This document shows, piece after piece, positions 56,959 to 64,000 of a stretch of DNA of 64,000 nucleotides. The notes beneath the pieces were generated by a model that was given only the letters and a program-made list of their open reading frames with translations, was not told the origin of the DNA and did no database searches. The stretch's first letter is position 1. Every line of letters begins with the position of its first letter. This DNA comes from an uncultured Eubacteriales bacterium. GTDB taxonomy: Bacteria; Bacillota; Clostridia; TANB77; CAG-508. The position numbers were made by a program, and so were the translations under genes. Where the stretch lies: the NCBI GenBank assembly GCA_902492015.1, contig CABUJR010000009.1, positions 1-64,000 of the forward strand, read 5' to 3'.

Positions 56959-57426
56959 CTAATAATTCTTGTTTATCATTACTGCTAATAATTCTTGTTT
57001 ATCATTACTGCTAAAATTATTCTTTGCATATTCTGTAATTTCTTTTATATTAAAAACACTTTTTTGAAATTTTTCCATCCAACTATGTATAGGAACTATC
57101 CATATATGAAAATGTTTAGAACGTTCTTCTTGTATTATTAGAACTTCTTGTGAAATTTCTATTTTTTTTATTATTTCTATAGTTTTATTTAATATTTCAA
57201 AAATTTTGTTTCTCTCATTTGATGATAATTCATTCATGCTTTTTATATGTTTTTTTATTCCTAAAACCATAAAACCTTTTATTGGGATAACTGGATCTGC
57301 TGACACATTTATAAAACCATCATCATATACATATCCTCCTGGTGGAATTAATTTATGATTTGCAATATCACATCCTAAACACTCAAATTCAAACTCGTTT
57401 CCAAAAATATCTATATCTTTATGCAT
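56959..57426 (-). CDS. HIT-domain protein, 3' end changed by a 26-bp tandem duplication
   Basis: A 155-residue HIT-family nucleotide hydrolase or transferase with KHFHIWIVP (H105, H107, W109; the usual third histidine is Trp, the central catalytic H107 is kept) and CLGC near the N-terminus. The last residues come from a 26-bp duplication at 56960-57011: since 26 is not a multiple of three, the frame shifts and stops at 56959-56961. With one copy removed the frame would continue in ELLEVIENIKKEFKKG and end near 56891, overlapping the nitroreductase. The ATG at 57426 has AAAGGA upstream. Confidence 0.85.
   Translation of the reverse strand: MHKDIDIFGNEFEFECLGCDIANHKLIPPGGYVYDDGFINVSADPVIPIKGFMVLGIKKHIKSMNELSSNERNKIFEILNKTIEIIKKIEISQEVLIIQEERSKHFHIWIVPIHSWMEKFQKSVFNIKEITEYAKNNFSSNDKQELLAVMINKNY
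56960..57011. repeat. 26-bp perfect tandem duplication
   Basis: Two identical 26-bp copies (56960-56985 and 56986-57011), within the 3' end of the HIT gene. The length causes a frameshift. It looks recent because the copies are identical. Confidence 0.95.
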
Positions 57427-57444
57427 ATAATTTCCTTTCTATAT

Positions 57445-58008
57445 TTATAAATTAAATTTTTCTTTTATCATTTTAGCAACTTCTTCTGCCGATATATTTT
57501 CATTATTTATTTTTATGTAATTTTTAAATATTTTATCCCCTTCTCCTATATCTGAATTTAATTTATGTTTTGTCATAGAACGAAAAATATCATTTTGGCT
57601 CCACTCTAAATCTCGTTTAGATGCTTTATGTTTTAACCTATTTTCAGTCTTATTTCTTTCTAATCTTTTTTCTAATGAAGCTTCAAGTTCCACTACATAA
57701 GATTCTTCAAAAAGTTCCATCCAACTATCTGTTTCTGCTTTTTCAGTTTCAAAATCCCTTCCGAAGTCAAAACATCCTGTAAAAATAATTCCTTTTTCAT
57801 TACTCTTAGAAAATTCTTTAAAAACTTCATATCTTATTAATTTGTTCATCTTATGGTATATACTTTTATCATAATCAAAAATTAATCTGACCATCTCTAT
57901 TGTCATATGATTAAAAAACAGCTTGTAACCTGTAATTTTAGAAAGTTCTTGTCCAACAGTCATTTTTCCAACTGCTTGTGGACCAATTATTAAAACAAAT
58001 TTAGGCAT
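57445..58008 (-). CDS. P-loop nucleotide-kinase-like protein
   Basis: A protein of about 187 residues with a P loop GPQAVGKMT at residues 9-17, then a helical lid-like region with HMTIEM and RLERNKTENR. The layout is like shikimate or nucleoside monophosphate kinases, but the family is not clear; the Lys after the P loop is present. I chose the ATG at 58008, seven bases after AGAGG; a longer frame to 58029 lies inside the end of the HD gene. It is placed among nucleotide-metabolism genes. Confidence 0.8.
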   Translation of the reverse strand: MPKFVLIIGPQAVGKMTVGQELSKITGYKLFFNHMTIEMVRLIFDYDKSIYHKMNKLIRYEVFKEFSKSNEKGIIFTGCFDFGRDFETEKAETDSWMELFEESYVVELEASLEKRLERNKTENRLKHKASKRDLEWSQNDIFRSMTKHKLNSDIGEGDKIFKNYIKINNENISAEEVAKMIKEKFNL

Positions 58009-58018
58009 CATACCACCT

Positions 58019-58648
58019 CTAAATATCATATTTTTTTAAATCTTCAATATATTTTTTTATTGATTCATCATTTATTTCTTCTTTTTTTATATTACAATAA
58101 TTCATTACTTGTTTTTCTATTCCTAAAGCACATTCTATTAGTGCATTTGCCTTTTCTTCATTTGACCATACAGATAGAGGTTTGTTTTTATATCTTACTT
58201 TACAATCTTCTAATCTTTCTTTAATATCTATAACCCCATCTAGTGCAACTCTTTGATCACAATATGCACATATTTTTCTCTCATAAGAATCTGAAGCTAA
58301 AGTTTCTGCATTTTTCCTTGACCTTTTTCCATCTAAAATAGTTATTTCTTTTTCTGATAGCCCCTCCATTTTTCCTATTTCTAAATTAATTTCATGGTCA
58401 TTTGTACCATATATATCAAAATATTGTTTCCTAATTCTAATAAATTCTTTATCATCTGAAAAATCTTCTGGAATTTTTACCATATTTCCCATATCATGTA
58501 ATAAACACACTCTTATTATTGCTTTTTTGTCAATTTCAGGTCCTATCCAATTATCTATTATCAAATTACTACATGCAGATACTCTAAGCATATGCATTTG
58601 AAGATTTTTTGGAAGATGATATTTTTTATAAATCTCTAATATATTCAT
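58019..58648 (-). CDS. HD-domain protein (209 aa)
   Basis: A 209-residue HD-superfamily protein: H19 (MHMLRV), H51-D52 (LLHDMGNMV), a later NDHEIN, and D in AYCDQRVALD. This is the compact HD form found in Clostridial nucleotide or phosphate hydrolases. Substrate unknown. It lies directly before the kinase-like gene and overlaps its alternative start. The ATG at 58648 has GGGG upstream. Confidence 0.85.
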   Translation of the reverse strand: MNILEIYKKYHLPKNLQMHMLRVSACSNLIIDNWIGPEIDKKAIIRVCLLHDMGNMVKIPEDFSDDKEFIRIRKQYFDIYGTNDHEINLEIGKMEGLSEKEITILDGKRSRKNAETLASDSYERKICAYCDQRVALDGVIDIKERLEDCKVRYKNKPLSVWSNEEKANALIECALGIEKQVMNYCNIKKEEINDESIKKYIEDLKKYDI

Positions 58649-58729
58649 AACTTATACCCCATATTTAATAAATTTTATTCTTTTATATTAAATTTATTTT
58701 TTATTTTACACTAACTTTTCTTTAATATT

Positions 58730-59206
58730 TTATTTTTCGTTCAACTTTCCATATTCTATAAGATTATATTTAATAAGTGTATCTCCATCATATTCAAATT
58801 TTATAGTAAAAAAATTATCATCTTTTTGTAACTTTTCTACAAAAATTTTATCACCTTCCCATGTGTTTAATCTTAAAACTTCTTTTTTATCAATCCACTC
58901 TAAATCTCCTTCATCACATTCTATAATTTCACCATCGAAATCATTTGATGTAAATAGAAACATGTATTCAGTTTCCCAAGTTTTTGATATATAACTTATA
59001 ATACCTCTTAATTTATATGAATTCAATTTAAGCCCAGTTTCTTCTTTTACTTCTCTTATAATACATTCTTCAGGGCTTTCACCTTCTTCAAATTTTCCGC
59101 CAATTCCTAGCCATTTATTCTCATTTATATCATTTTTCTTTTTAGTTCTATGTAGCATTAAATATTTATTCTCTTTTTCTAGATAGCATAATGTGGATAA
59201 TATCAT
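58730..59206 (-). CDS. Nudix hydrolase, MutT-like
   Basis: A 158-residue Nudix protein, probably an 8-oxo-dGTP or related diphosphatase. The Nudix box GGKFEEGESPEECIIREVKEETG is preceded by WLGIG. The C-terminus TIKFEYDGDTLIKYNL resembles short MutT-like proteins of Clostridia. The ATG at 59206 has AGGAG upstream. It is in the nucleotide-clean-up cluster. Confidence 0.88.
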   Translation of the reverse strand: MILSTLCYLEKENKYLMLHRTKKKNDINENKWLGIGGKFEEGESPEECIIREVKEETGLKLNSYKLRGIISYISKTWETEYMFLFTSNDFDGEIIECDEGDLEWIDKKEVLRLNTWEGDKIFVEKLQKDDNFFTIKFEYDGDTLIKYNLIEYGKLNEK

Positions 59207-59268
59207 ATTATTTCTCCTATAATTTTAATTTGCAAAAATATATTTATGTATTTTTCAAAATTAAAAAT

Positions 59269-59784
59269 TTATTTTTCGTTGTTTATAAGCTTTTTTATAT
59301 CATCTCTTACATATTCCCATCTATTTCTCATAAACATATCATTTTTATAAATATCTTCTATTTCATCAAAAGTTGCAAATTTTATTTCAGAAACCTCTTC
59401 TTTTCTTAGTTTTACTTTATTTGTGTCAACATCTTGTTTTACTAAATATACATCTAGCCATAAATTTGGTAACTTATAACGTTGAATTTTTGTAGCACTA
59501 TCTAAGTTCAAATTTATGCCTAATTCTTCATTTGCTTCTCTATTTAAAGCTTCTAAGATTTCTTCTCCTTTTATTACAGAACCACCAACTGTCATTGACC
59601 ATACATTAGGCTCTCTCTTTTTTTGAGGTGAGCGTTTTTGAATTAATATTTTATTTTCACTATTTATAATCCATGCATCAACTCCTTGATGATAATTACC
59701 TTCTTGCCATGTTCTTTTATCTTCTTTTTCTAAAACTAATCCTGTAAAATTTCCTTTTTCATCCAATATATCCCATAATTCCAT
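59269..59784 (-). CDS. Nudix hydrolase, IPP-isomerase-like
   Basis: A 171-residue Nudix protein with WSMTVGGSVIKGEEILEALNREANEE as its box and an N-terminal WDILDEKGNFTG typical of the Nudix branch that includes type 1 isopentenyl-diphosphate isomerase and YfcD-like hydrolases. It lies next to ispD, but the short length and sequence do not prove an isoprenoid role. The ATG at 59784 has AGAGGA upstream. Confidence 0.85.
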   Translation of the reverse strand: MELWDILDEKGNFTGLVLEKEDKRTWQEGNYHQGVDAWIINSENKILIQKRSPQKKREPNVWSMTVGGSVIKGEEILEALNREANEELGINLNLDSATKIQRYKLPNLWLDVYLVKQDVDTNKVKLRKEEVSEIKFATFDEIEDIYKNDMFMRNRWEYVRDDIKKLINNEK

Positions 59785-59821
59785 GATTCATATCCTCTCA
59801 TATCTTATTATTACAATTAAA

Positions 59822-60502
59822 TTAATTACTTAAGAATTCTTTTACAAAATTTATATCTTCATAAGTAGTAATTTTTATATTTGTATAATCAGCTTCTATA
59901 ATCTTTACATCATGATTATCTTTTTCAAGAAGCATACAATCATCTGTTACATCTGAATTCTGATATTTTTCATGTGTGTCTAATAATACTTTCCTATTAA
60001 AAGCTTGTGGTGTTTGAATTATCCAAGTATTTGCTCTTTGAGTTGTATTTATTACAATATTATTTTCATCTGTTATTTTAATAGTATCTTTTGATTTTAC
60101 TCCAACTGTAACACCTTTATAAGTTTCCAAGTTTTCAATGCAGCCAGTTATATATTCTTGCCTAATAACTGGTCTTGCACCATCATGAATAATTACTAAA
60201 TCAGAATTAGCTTCTTTTATACAATTATAAACAGAATCTTTTCTTGTTTTTCCACCAACAACAAATTTTACGTTTTTATTTGATTTTTCTTTTAAAACTA
60301 TATCTTTCACTTTTTCAAGTTCATCTTCTTTTGCTGCAACTATTATGTTATCAATATAATCATTTTGGTCAAATGCATTTAAGCTGTATGATAATACTGT
60401 TTTACCATTTATGTTTTCAAAATTTTTATTTCTATTTTGACCATATCTTGTACTATTACCTGCTACTAAAATTATTGCTGAAACTGTTTTTCCGTTTATC
60501 AT
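59822..60502 (-). CDS. ispD: 2-C-methyl-D-erythritol 4-phosphate cytidylyltransferase
   Basis: IspD joins methylerythritol phosphate to CTP, giving CDP-ME, in the MEP pathway. With the start at 60502 (GGAGG six bases upstream) the protein has 226 residues, a normal length. It shows the nucleotide-binding AIILVAGNSTRYG, the HDGARP motif and TDDCMLLE. A longer frame to 60550 overlaps ispE and is rejected. It directly follows ispE. Confidence 0.95.
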   Translation of the reverse strand: MINGKTVSAIILVAGNSTRYGQNRNKNFENINGKTVLSYSLNAFDQNDYIDNIIVAAKEDELEKVKDIVLKEKSNKNVKFVVGGKTRKDSVYNCIKEANSDLVIIHDGARPVIRQEYITGCIENLETYKGVTVGVKSKDTIKITDENNIVINTTQRANTWIIQTPQAFNRKVLLDTHEKYQNSDVTDDCMLLEKDNHDVKIIEADYTNIKITTYEDINFVKEFLSN

Positions 60503-60515
60503 ATTTTCCTCCAAA

Positions 60516-61370
60516 CTATAAATTACTAGATATTGCGAAATATATCTCATATTTATCTTTCAAATTTTTATATGCTTTTTTTATACCTTCTTTGGTATCA
60601 AAAATTCCATATATACAAGAACCTGAACCAGTCATTAAACTCCCACAAGCTCCTTCTTCCACTAATACATCTTTTATCTCATTTAAAATTGATTTATCTT
60701 CTATAGCCTCTTCAAAAACATTATACATATTTTTAGATAATAAATTTATATCACTATTTTCTAAAGCTTTAATTATTTCTTTACTAGTACTTTTTTGAAT
60801 TATAGAATTTCTTTCATCAATTTTTTTATACATTTCTTTTGTACTGCAAGACATATTTGGTTTTATTATTAAGATATAATATTTAAAATTAGTATCAATT
60901 TTAGTTACTATATCTCCAATTCCTTCTGCTAATATTGCTTTATCATATAAACATGGAACAACATCAGCTCCAAGATTTTTAGCTATACTTTCAATCTTCT
61001 CTTTAGATAAATTCAAATTAAATAATTTATTAATTCCTAAAATAAAACTTGCACAATCTGTACTTCCGCCACCTAATCCAGCTTTCATAGGAATTTTTTT
61101 ATTTAAAACAACTTTAATTCCAGAAACATTTTTATATTTACTTTTTAAGCTTTCATACGCTTTATAAATAATATTATCTTTATTGTTTAATTCTTCAAAA
61201 TTTGTTTCTAAAATAAATTCATCTGTTTTTAATTTGTATATGTAAAGTTCATCATATAAAGAAATCTTTTGAAAAACAGAATTTATATTATGGTAATTAT
61301 CTGGTCGTTTTTCTGTTATTTCTAAATTTAAATTAATTTTTGCCCTTGGTTTTAAATATATTTTTTCCAC
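60516..61370 (-). CDS. ispE: 4-diphosphocytidyl-2-C-methyl-D-erythritol kinase
   Basis: IspE phosphorylates CDP-ME on the 2-hydroxyl group. The 284-residue protein belongs to the GHMP kinase family, with ARAKINLNL-type start (PRAKINLNLEI) and the ATP-binding MKAGLGGGSTDCAS. The later MTGSGSCIYG is the third GHMP motif. The start is a GTG at 61370 with AGGAG upstream. It is between ispF and ispD, 16 bases after ispF. Confidence 0.96.
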   Translation of the reverse strand: MEKIYLKPRAKINLNLEITEKRPDNYHNINSVFQKISLYDELYIYKLKTDEFILETNFEELNNKDNIIYKAYESLKSKYKNVSGIKVVLNKKIPMKAGLGGGSTDCASFILGINKLFNLNLSKEKIESIAKNLGADVVPCLYDKAILAEGIGDIVTKIDTNFKYYILIIKPNMSCSTKEMYKKIDERNSIIQKSTSKEIIKALENSDINLLSKNMYNVFEEAIEDKSILNEIKDVLVEEGACGSLMTGSGSCIYGIFDTKEGIKKAYKNLKDKYEIYFAISSNL

Positions 61371-61386
61371 AATTTACTCCTACTAA

Positions 61387-61851
61387 TTATTCTACTGTTA
61401 AACATGTAAAAACACTTATTCCATTTCCTTTTCCAAATTCAGTTAATCCCTCGCCAGAAGTTGCAGTTATGCCTATACAATTTTCATCTATATTTAATAC
61501 TCTTGCAATATTTTTTCTCATTTCTTCTATTTTAGGTGTTATTTTCGGAACCTTACATTCTATTGAAATTGATAAATGAACTATTTTTTCTTTTAAATAC
61601 CTTAAAGCTTCTATTAAATATGCTTCACTATCTACAATTCCACTTTGACACATTTGGTCAGATATTTTTCCTAAAATATTTTTACAAGTTATTCCAGAAA
61701 TAGCATTTGTTATTGCATGAAATACTACATCTCCATCACTATTTGCAAGAATTGAAAAATCCTCTTCAAATTCCACTCCTGCAAGTATTAATTTTTTTTC
61801 TTTGTTATTATAATCAATTCTATGACTATCTTGTCCTATTGCTACTTTCAT
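61387..61851 (-). CDS. ispF: Divergent 2-C-methyl-D-erythritol 2,4-cyclodiphosphate synthase
   Basis: A 154-residue IspF homolog. D8 and H10 (GQDSH) and the later VVFHAI histidine are the zinc ligands and are kept. The usual GDIG-x-F-P-x-x-D-P segment reads GKISDQMC, and the KATTTEKLGF segment reads TATSGEGLTEFG, so the normal second aspartate and the cytidine-binding lysine are altered. It is next to ispE and ispD, so its pathway is clear. This is a divergent subfamily that I have seen in other Clostridial genomes. The ATG at 61851 has AGGAG upstream. Confidence 0.88.
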   Translation of the reverse strand: MKVAIGQDSHRIDYNNKEKKLILAGVEFEEDFSILANSDGDVVFHAITNAISGITCKNILGKISDQMCQSGIVDSEAYLIEALRYLKEKIVHLSISIECKVPKITPKIEEMRKNIARVLNIDENCIGITATSGEGLTEFGKGNGISVFTCLTVE

Positions 61852-61968
61852 AAATTTCTCCTATTTTTATAATTTATTTTATTAATTTTATAAAGTCTAT
61901 CATAAATTGGCAAAAAAATAAAGCATATTATATCACAATACACTTTATTTCTTAATTTTCAATTATAA

Positions 61969-62415
61969 TTAATTTTTATTTTCATATTTATCTTTTAAAA
62001 AACTCTTTAATTCCACTTCATCTGAAAATATTTTATCAAAAATTAAATACAAAGAGTCTGTTACATCATATTCACCAATAGCATAACATTTTTTACCTTG
62101 TCCATAAGCAACTCCAGACTCAATATGTGCAGACTTTCCTGCTGGTAAAACTAATAATAAATTTTTAGCATTTTCTAATCCTTCCATATCATGTTTAAAA
62201 ATTGTTTTAACAGTATCACCATATAAATCCAACTTTTCAAAAGTATCTGCTAATTTTTTATCATGTAAATTGAGACCCGCCTCAGCATGTGATACTTCAT
62301 TTTTTAAAAAGCAATAATGAGAAATCTTAAATTCATCAAATATATCACAAATTTTTAATATTTTTTCTCTATTTCTAGTTCTTCCTGCAATAAAAAATTC
62401 ATATTTCTTTTCCAT
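61969..62415 (-). CDS. Nucleoside 2-deoxyribosyltransferase-like protein
   Basis: A 148-residue protein with the family LLLVLPAGKSAHIESGVAYG motif, in which the Glu is the catalytic nucleophile of nucleoside 2-deoxyribosyltransferases. The N-terminal EFFIAGRTRNREK fits the substrate-binding loop. It likely exchanges or hydrolyses the base of a deoxynucleoside or a related compound. Its start directly follows the Nudix stop, so the two are co-translated. Confidence 0.82.
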   Translation of the reverse strand: MEKKYEFFIAGRTRNREKILKICDIFDEFKISHYCFLKNEVSHAEAGLNLHDKKLADTFEKLDLYGDTVKTIFKHDMEGLENAKNLLLVLPAGKSAHIESGVAYGQGKKCYAIGEYDVTDSLYLIFDKIFSDEVELKSFLKDKYENKN

Positions 62416-62901
62416 TTATTTTTCCTCCATTTTATAATTTACACCTAAAACATTTTCATCATCATCTACTTGTATATGAATTTTAAAATTATATTTATCA
62501 TTGATTAAACTTTTGATAAAAAAATTATTTAAAAGTATTATGCTAGATAATAGTTTTTCTTTGTTTAATAATTCTTTTATTTCTATCATCTCAGAAGTAT
62601 TTGTTTCAAACTCTTTCAATTCACCATGATATTCATTACAAATAAATACTTTTAAATCAAATATTCTATCTGGATATTCAACAAGCATATTACCTTTATA
62701 TTTTAGATTTTCTATTTCAAGTCCAGTTTCTTCTCTTATTTCTCTTATAACCGCTTGTTCAGGTGTTTCACCATCTTCTATTTTTCCACCTGGTATTTCA
62801 TAATATCCAGCTTTTCTATTTTCTTCTTTATATTTTGTCACTACTACTTTATTATCTTTAATTAAATAACATCTAACTGCTTTTCTTATTGGCTTATTCA
62901 T
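62416..62901 (-). CDS. Nudix hydrolase
   Basis: A 161-residue Nudix protein: GGKIEDGETPEQAVIREIREETG, preceded by EIPG, with an N-terminal AVRCYLIKDNKVVVTKYK. This is the third Nudix in 4 kb and probably acts on a nucleoside diphosphate derivative. It is followed with no gap by the deoxyribosyltransferase-like gene, so a two-step salvage of a damaged deoxynucleotide is conceivable. The ATG at 62901 has AGGAGG upstream. Confidence 0.9.
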   Translation of the reverse strand: MNKPIRKAVRCYLIKDNKVVVTKYKEENRKAGYYEIPGGKIEDGETPEQAVIREIREETGLEIENLKYKGNMLVEYPDRIFDLKVFICNEYHGELKEFETNTSEMIEIKELLNKEKLLSSIILLNNFFIKSLINDKYNFKIHIQVDDDENVLGVNYKMEEK

Positions 62902-62927
62902 GGCTTGACCTCCTACTCGAACTATAA

Positions 62928-63482
62928 TTAATATAAATAACCTACTATATCTTCAAATGTATCATATCCACTTTCAGTATTTATGTGCCCAGCATTTGGT
63001 ATTAAAATTTGCTCTGTTGCAATTTTATCTGCAAAATCTTTTTCTGCTTCATATTTTACATATGGATCATTATCTGAGTAAAAACAAATTATTTCATTAG
63101 CATAATTTTTTATATCTTCTAAATTATCAAAATACATCGTTCTGTTTACTGTATCATATTCTTCATTTATTCCTAAATAATTATTAAATCCACATACAAA
63201 TATCAATTTTTTAACTTTAATTTTATTTTCAACTAAAAATTTTGAAATAAACACAGGTGCAATACTATGTCCTATAATTGTAGTATTTTCATTTATCAAA
63301 CCTATATCTAAATAATGATTTAATAATCTGCTCCAATTATCATAATTTTGATATTTCACTCCAATTGGAAAATCTGGTACATAAACTTCTTTTTCTTCAG
63401 CTTCTATAAAATCATGTAACCAAGGAATCCAATTTGAATATGGACTACTAAATGAACCATGTATTATAAAATAATTTTCCAT
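62928..63482 (-). CDS. RBBP9/YdeN-family serine hydrolase
   Basis: A 184-residue alpha/beta hydrolase of the RBBP9/YdeN family. The catalytic triad is visible: Ser in GHSIAP, Asp in SDNDPYV, His in PNAGHINTESGY. The N-terminal IIHGSFSSPYSNW matches the family. The protein is cytoplasmic, and its substrate is unknown. The ATG at 63482 has AGGAGG upstream. It lies between the MBL-fold gene and the Nudix gene. Confidence 0.9.
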   Translation of the reverse strand: MENYFIIHGSFSSPYSNWIPWLHDFIEAEEKEVYVPDFPIGVKYQNYDNWSRLLNHYLDIGLINENTTIIGHSIAPVFISKFLVENKIKVKKLIFVCGFNNYLGINEEYDTVNRTMYFDNLEDIKNYANEIICFYSDNDPYVKYEAEKDFADKIATEQILIPNAGHINTESGYDTFEDIVGYLY

Positions 63483-63521
63483 TTAAATTTCCTCCTATTA
63501 TTTTTATATTTTCTTTATTAA

Positions 63522-64000
63522 CTATTCAATTTCAATACTTTCATCATTTTCTAGTATCTCATATTCTACTTCATTTTTTTCAAACATCTCTTTAATAAAA
63601 TCGAAGTTTGGAGGAAATTTCGGATTATCCATATGAACTGGTATTGTTAAAGTAGCACCTATTTCTTTTGCATATAAAGATGCTTCAAATGCTGACATAG
63701 TTAAACCACAACCAGTTACTGGTATGCACAATATATCTGCTTTATAATTATTCTTAAAACATATTGTATCACTAGTAGTATATAATCTATTTTCTCCATC
63801 ATCTATTATATATCCTACATTTTCGTGTATCTCTCCTGCACCTTTTAATAATGGCTGGTATCCATGTACTGCATGTACTACTTCAATTTTTATATCCCTT
63901 AATTCAATAATATCATTTTCTTTAATAATATTTATATTTAATGTTTTATTTGCCTCTTGTACTTCTTTAGTTGAATATATTGTTATATTTTTATTTAAAT
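63522..64000 (-). CDS. MBL-fold metallohydrolase (5' end cut by window edge)
   Basis: The C-terminal 159 residues of a metallo-beta-lactamase-fold protein; the frame is open to the right window edge. Visible parts are VHAVHGYQPLLKGAGE, GYIIDDGENRLYTTSDT (a typical metal-site strand), then ADILCIPVTGCGLTMSAFEA and ATLTIPVHMDN. A TTG at 63731 is not the start. The N-terminal HxHxDH motif lies outside the window. The family resembles UlaG/L-ascorbate-6-phosphate lactonase-like hydrolases; the substrate cannot be told. Confidence 0.8.
   Translation of the reverse strand, partial: LNKNITIYSTKEVQEANKTLNINIIKENDIIELRDIKIEVVHAVHGYQPLLKGAGEIHENVGYIIDDGENRLYTTSDTICFKNNYKADILCIPVTGCGLTMSAFEASLYAKEIGATLTIPVHMDNPKFPPNFDFIKEMFEKNEVEYEILENDESIEIE

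Noticed and set aside
60244..60798. 184-residue plus-strand open frame
   Set aside because: Antisense to ispD and ispE, Phe/Leu-rich, with no ribosome binding site; a shadow of the real genes.

Overview
The window is a stretch of a very AT-rich, Gram-positive-like bacterial chromosome, most likely an uncultured member of the Clostridia or a neighbouring Bacillota lineage. The signs are strong GGAGG-type ribosome binding sites, TTGAAA-N17-TATAAT promoters, a complete methylerythritol phosphate set (dxr, ispD, ispE, ispF), a UPF0182 membrane protein, PlsY/GpsA, RelQ and secreted wall enzymes. Almost every gene lies on the minus strand; only a J-domain gene, asd and one small gene are on plus. 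I see no rRNA, tRNA, CRISPR array, prophage or intact insertion sequence.

Layout, left to right. 1-15.5 kb: the end of queH; a protein of eight tandem helix-turn-helix-like repeats; a GT-C membrane protein with a UDP-galactopyranose-mutase-like flavoprotein; ruvB; a DUF3592-like protein; ligA; pgsA; a UPF0182 protein; ftsY. 15.7-19.7 kb: three secreted or anchored surface proteins (a small anchored protein, a ricin-B/amidase protein, a GH73-like glucosaminidase) and a HipA-like kinase with an apparent frameshift. 19.9-27.4 kb: one operon, miaB, two mTERF-like genes, mutS, asnB. 27.6-30.8 kb: the three plus-strand genes and a lipoprotein. 30.9-37.7 kb: dtd, a zinc-ribbon protein, gpsA, plsY, der, a membrane protein, dCMP deaminase and rpmF. 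37.8-43.3 kb: an unknown gene, a large adenosine-deaminase-like/SLOG-like fusion, an HD hydrolase and RelQ. 43.6-52.5 kb: a GT39-like protein, a Ham1-like protein, an ABC exporter, a divergent HD protein, peptidase E, a uracil-DNA-glycosylase-like protein, dxr and rdgB. 52.5-56.3 kb: two YgjV paralogs flanking a gene of foreign base composition, an acetyltransferase and a regulator with two operator-like palindromes. 56.3-64 kb: a start-less nitroreductase, a frameshifted HIT protein, a nucleotide-kinase-like protein, an HD protein, three Nudix hydrolases, ispD-ispE-ispF, a nucleoside deoxyribosyltransferase-like protein, a serine hydrolase and the end of a metallo-beta-lactamase-fold gene.

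The most unusual items are: (a) the eight-repeat protein; (b) two adjacent mTERF-like proteins co-transcribed with miaB and mutS; (c) an ADA-SLOG-like fusion beside an alarmone synthetase and an HD hydrolase; (d) a HipA-like kinase whose promoter, ribosome binding site and first codons are separated from the kinase frame at an A6 tract; (e) a paired-palindrome promoter before an HTH gene; (f) a 26-bp tandem duplication that frameshifts a HIT gene next to a start-less nitroreductase. Functions are assigned from motifs recognised by eye; no database search or structure prediction was run.
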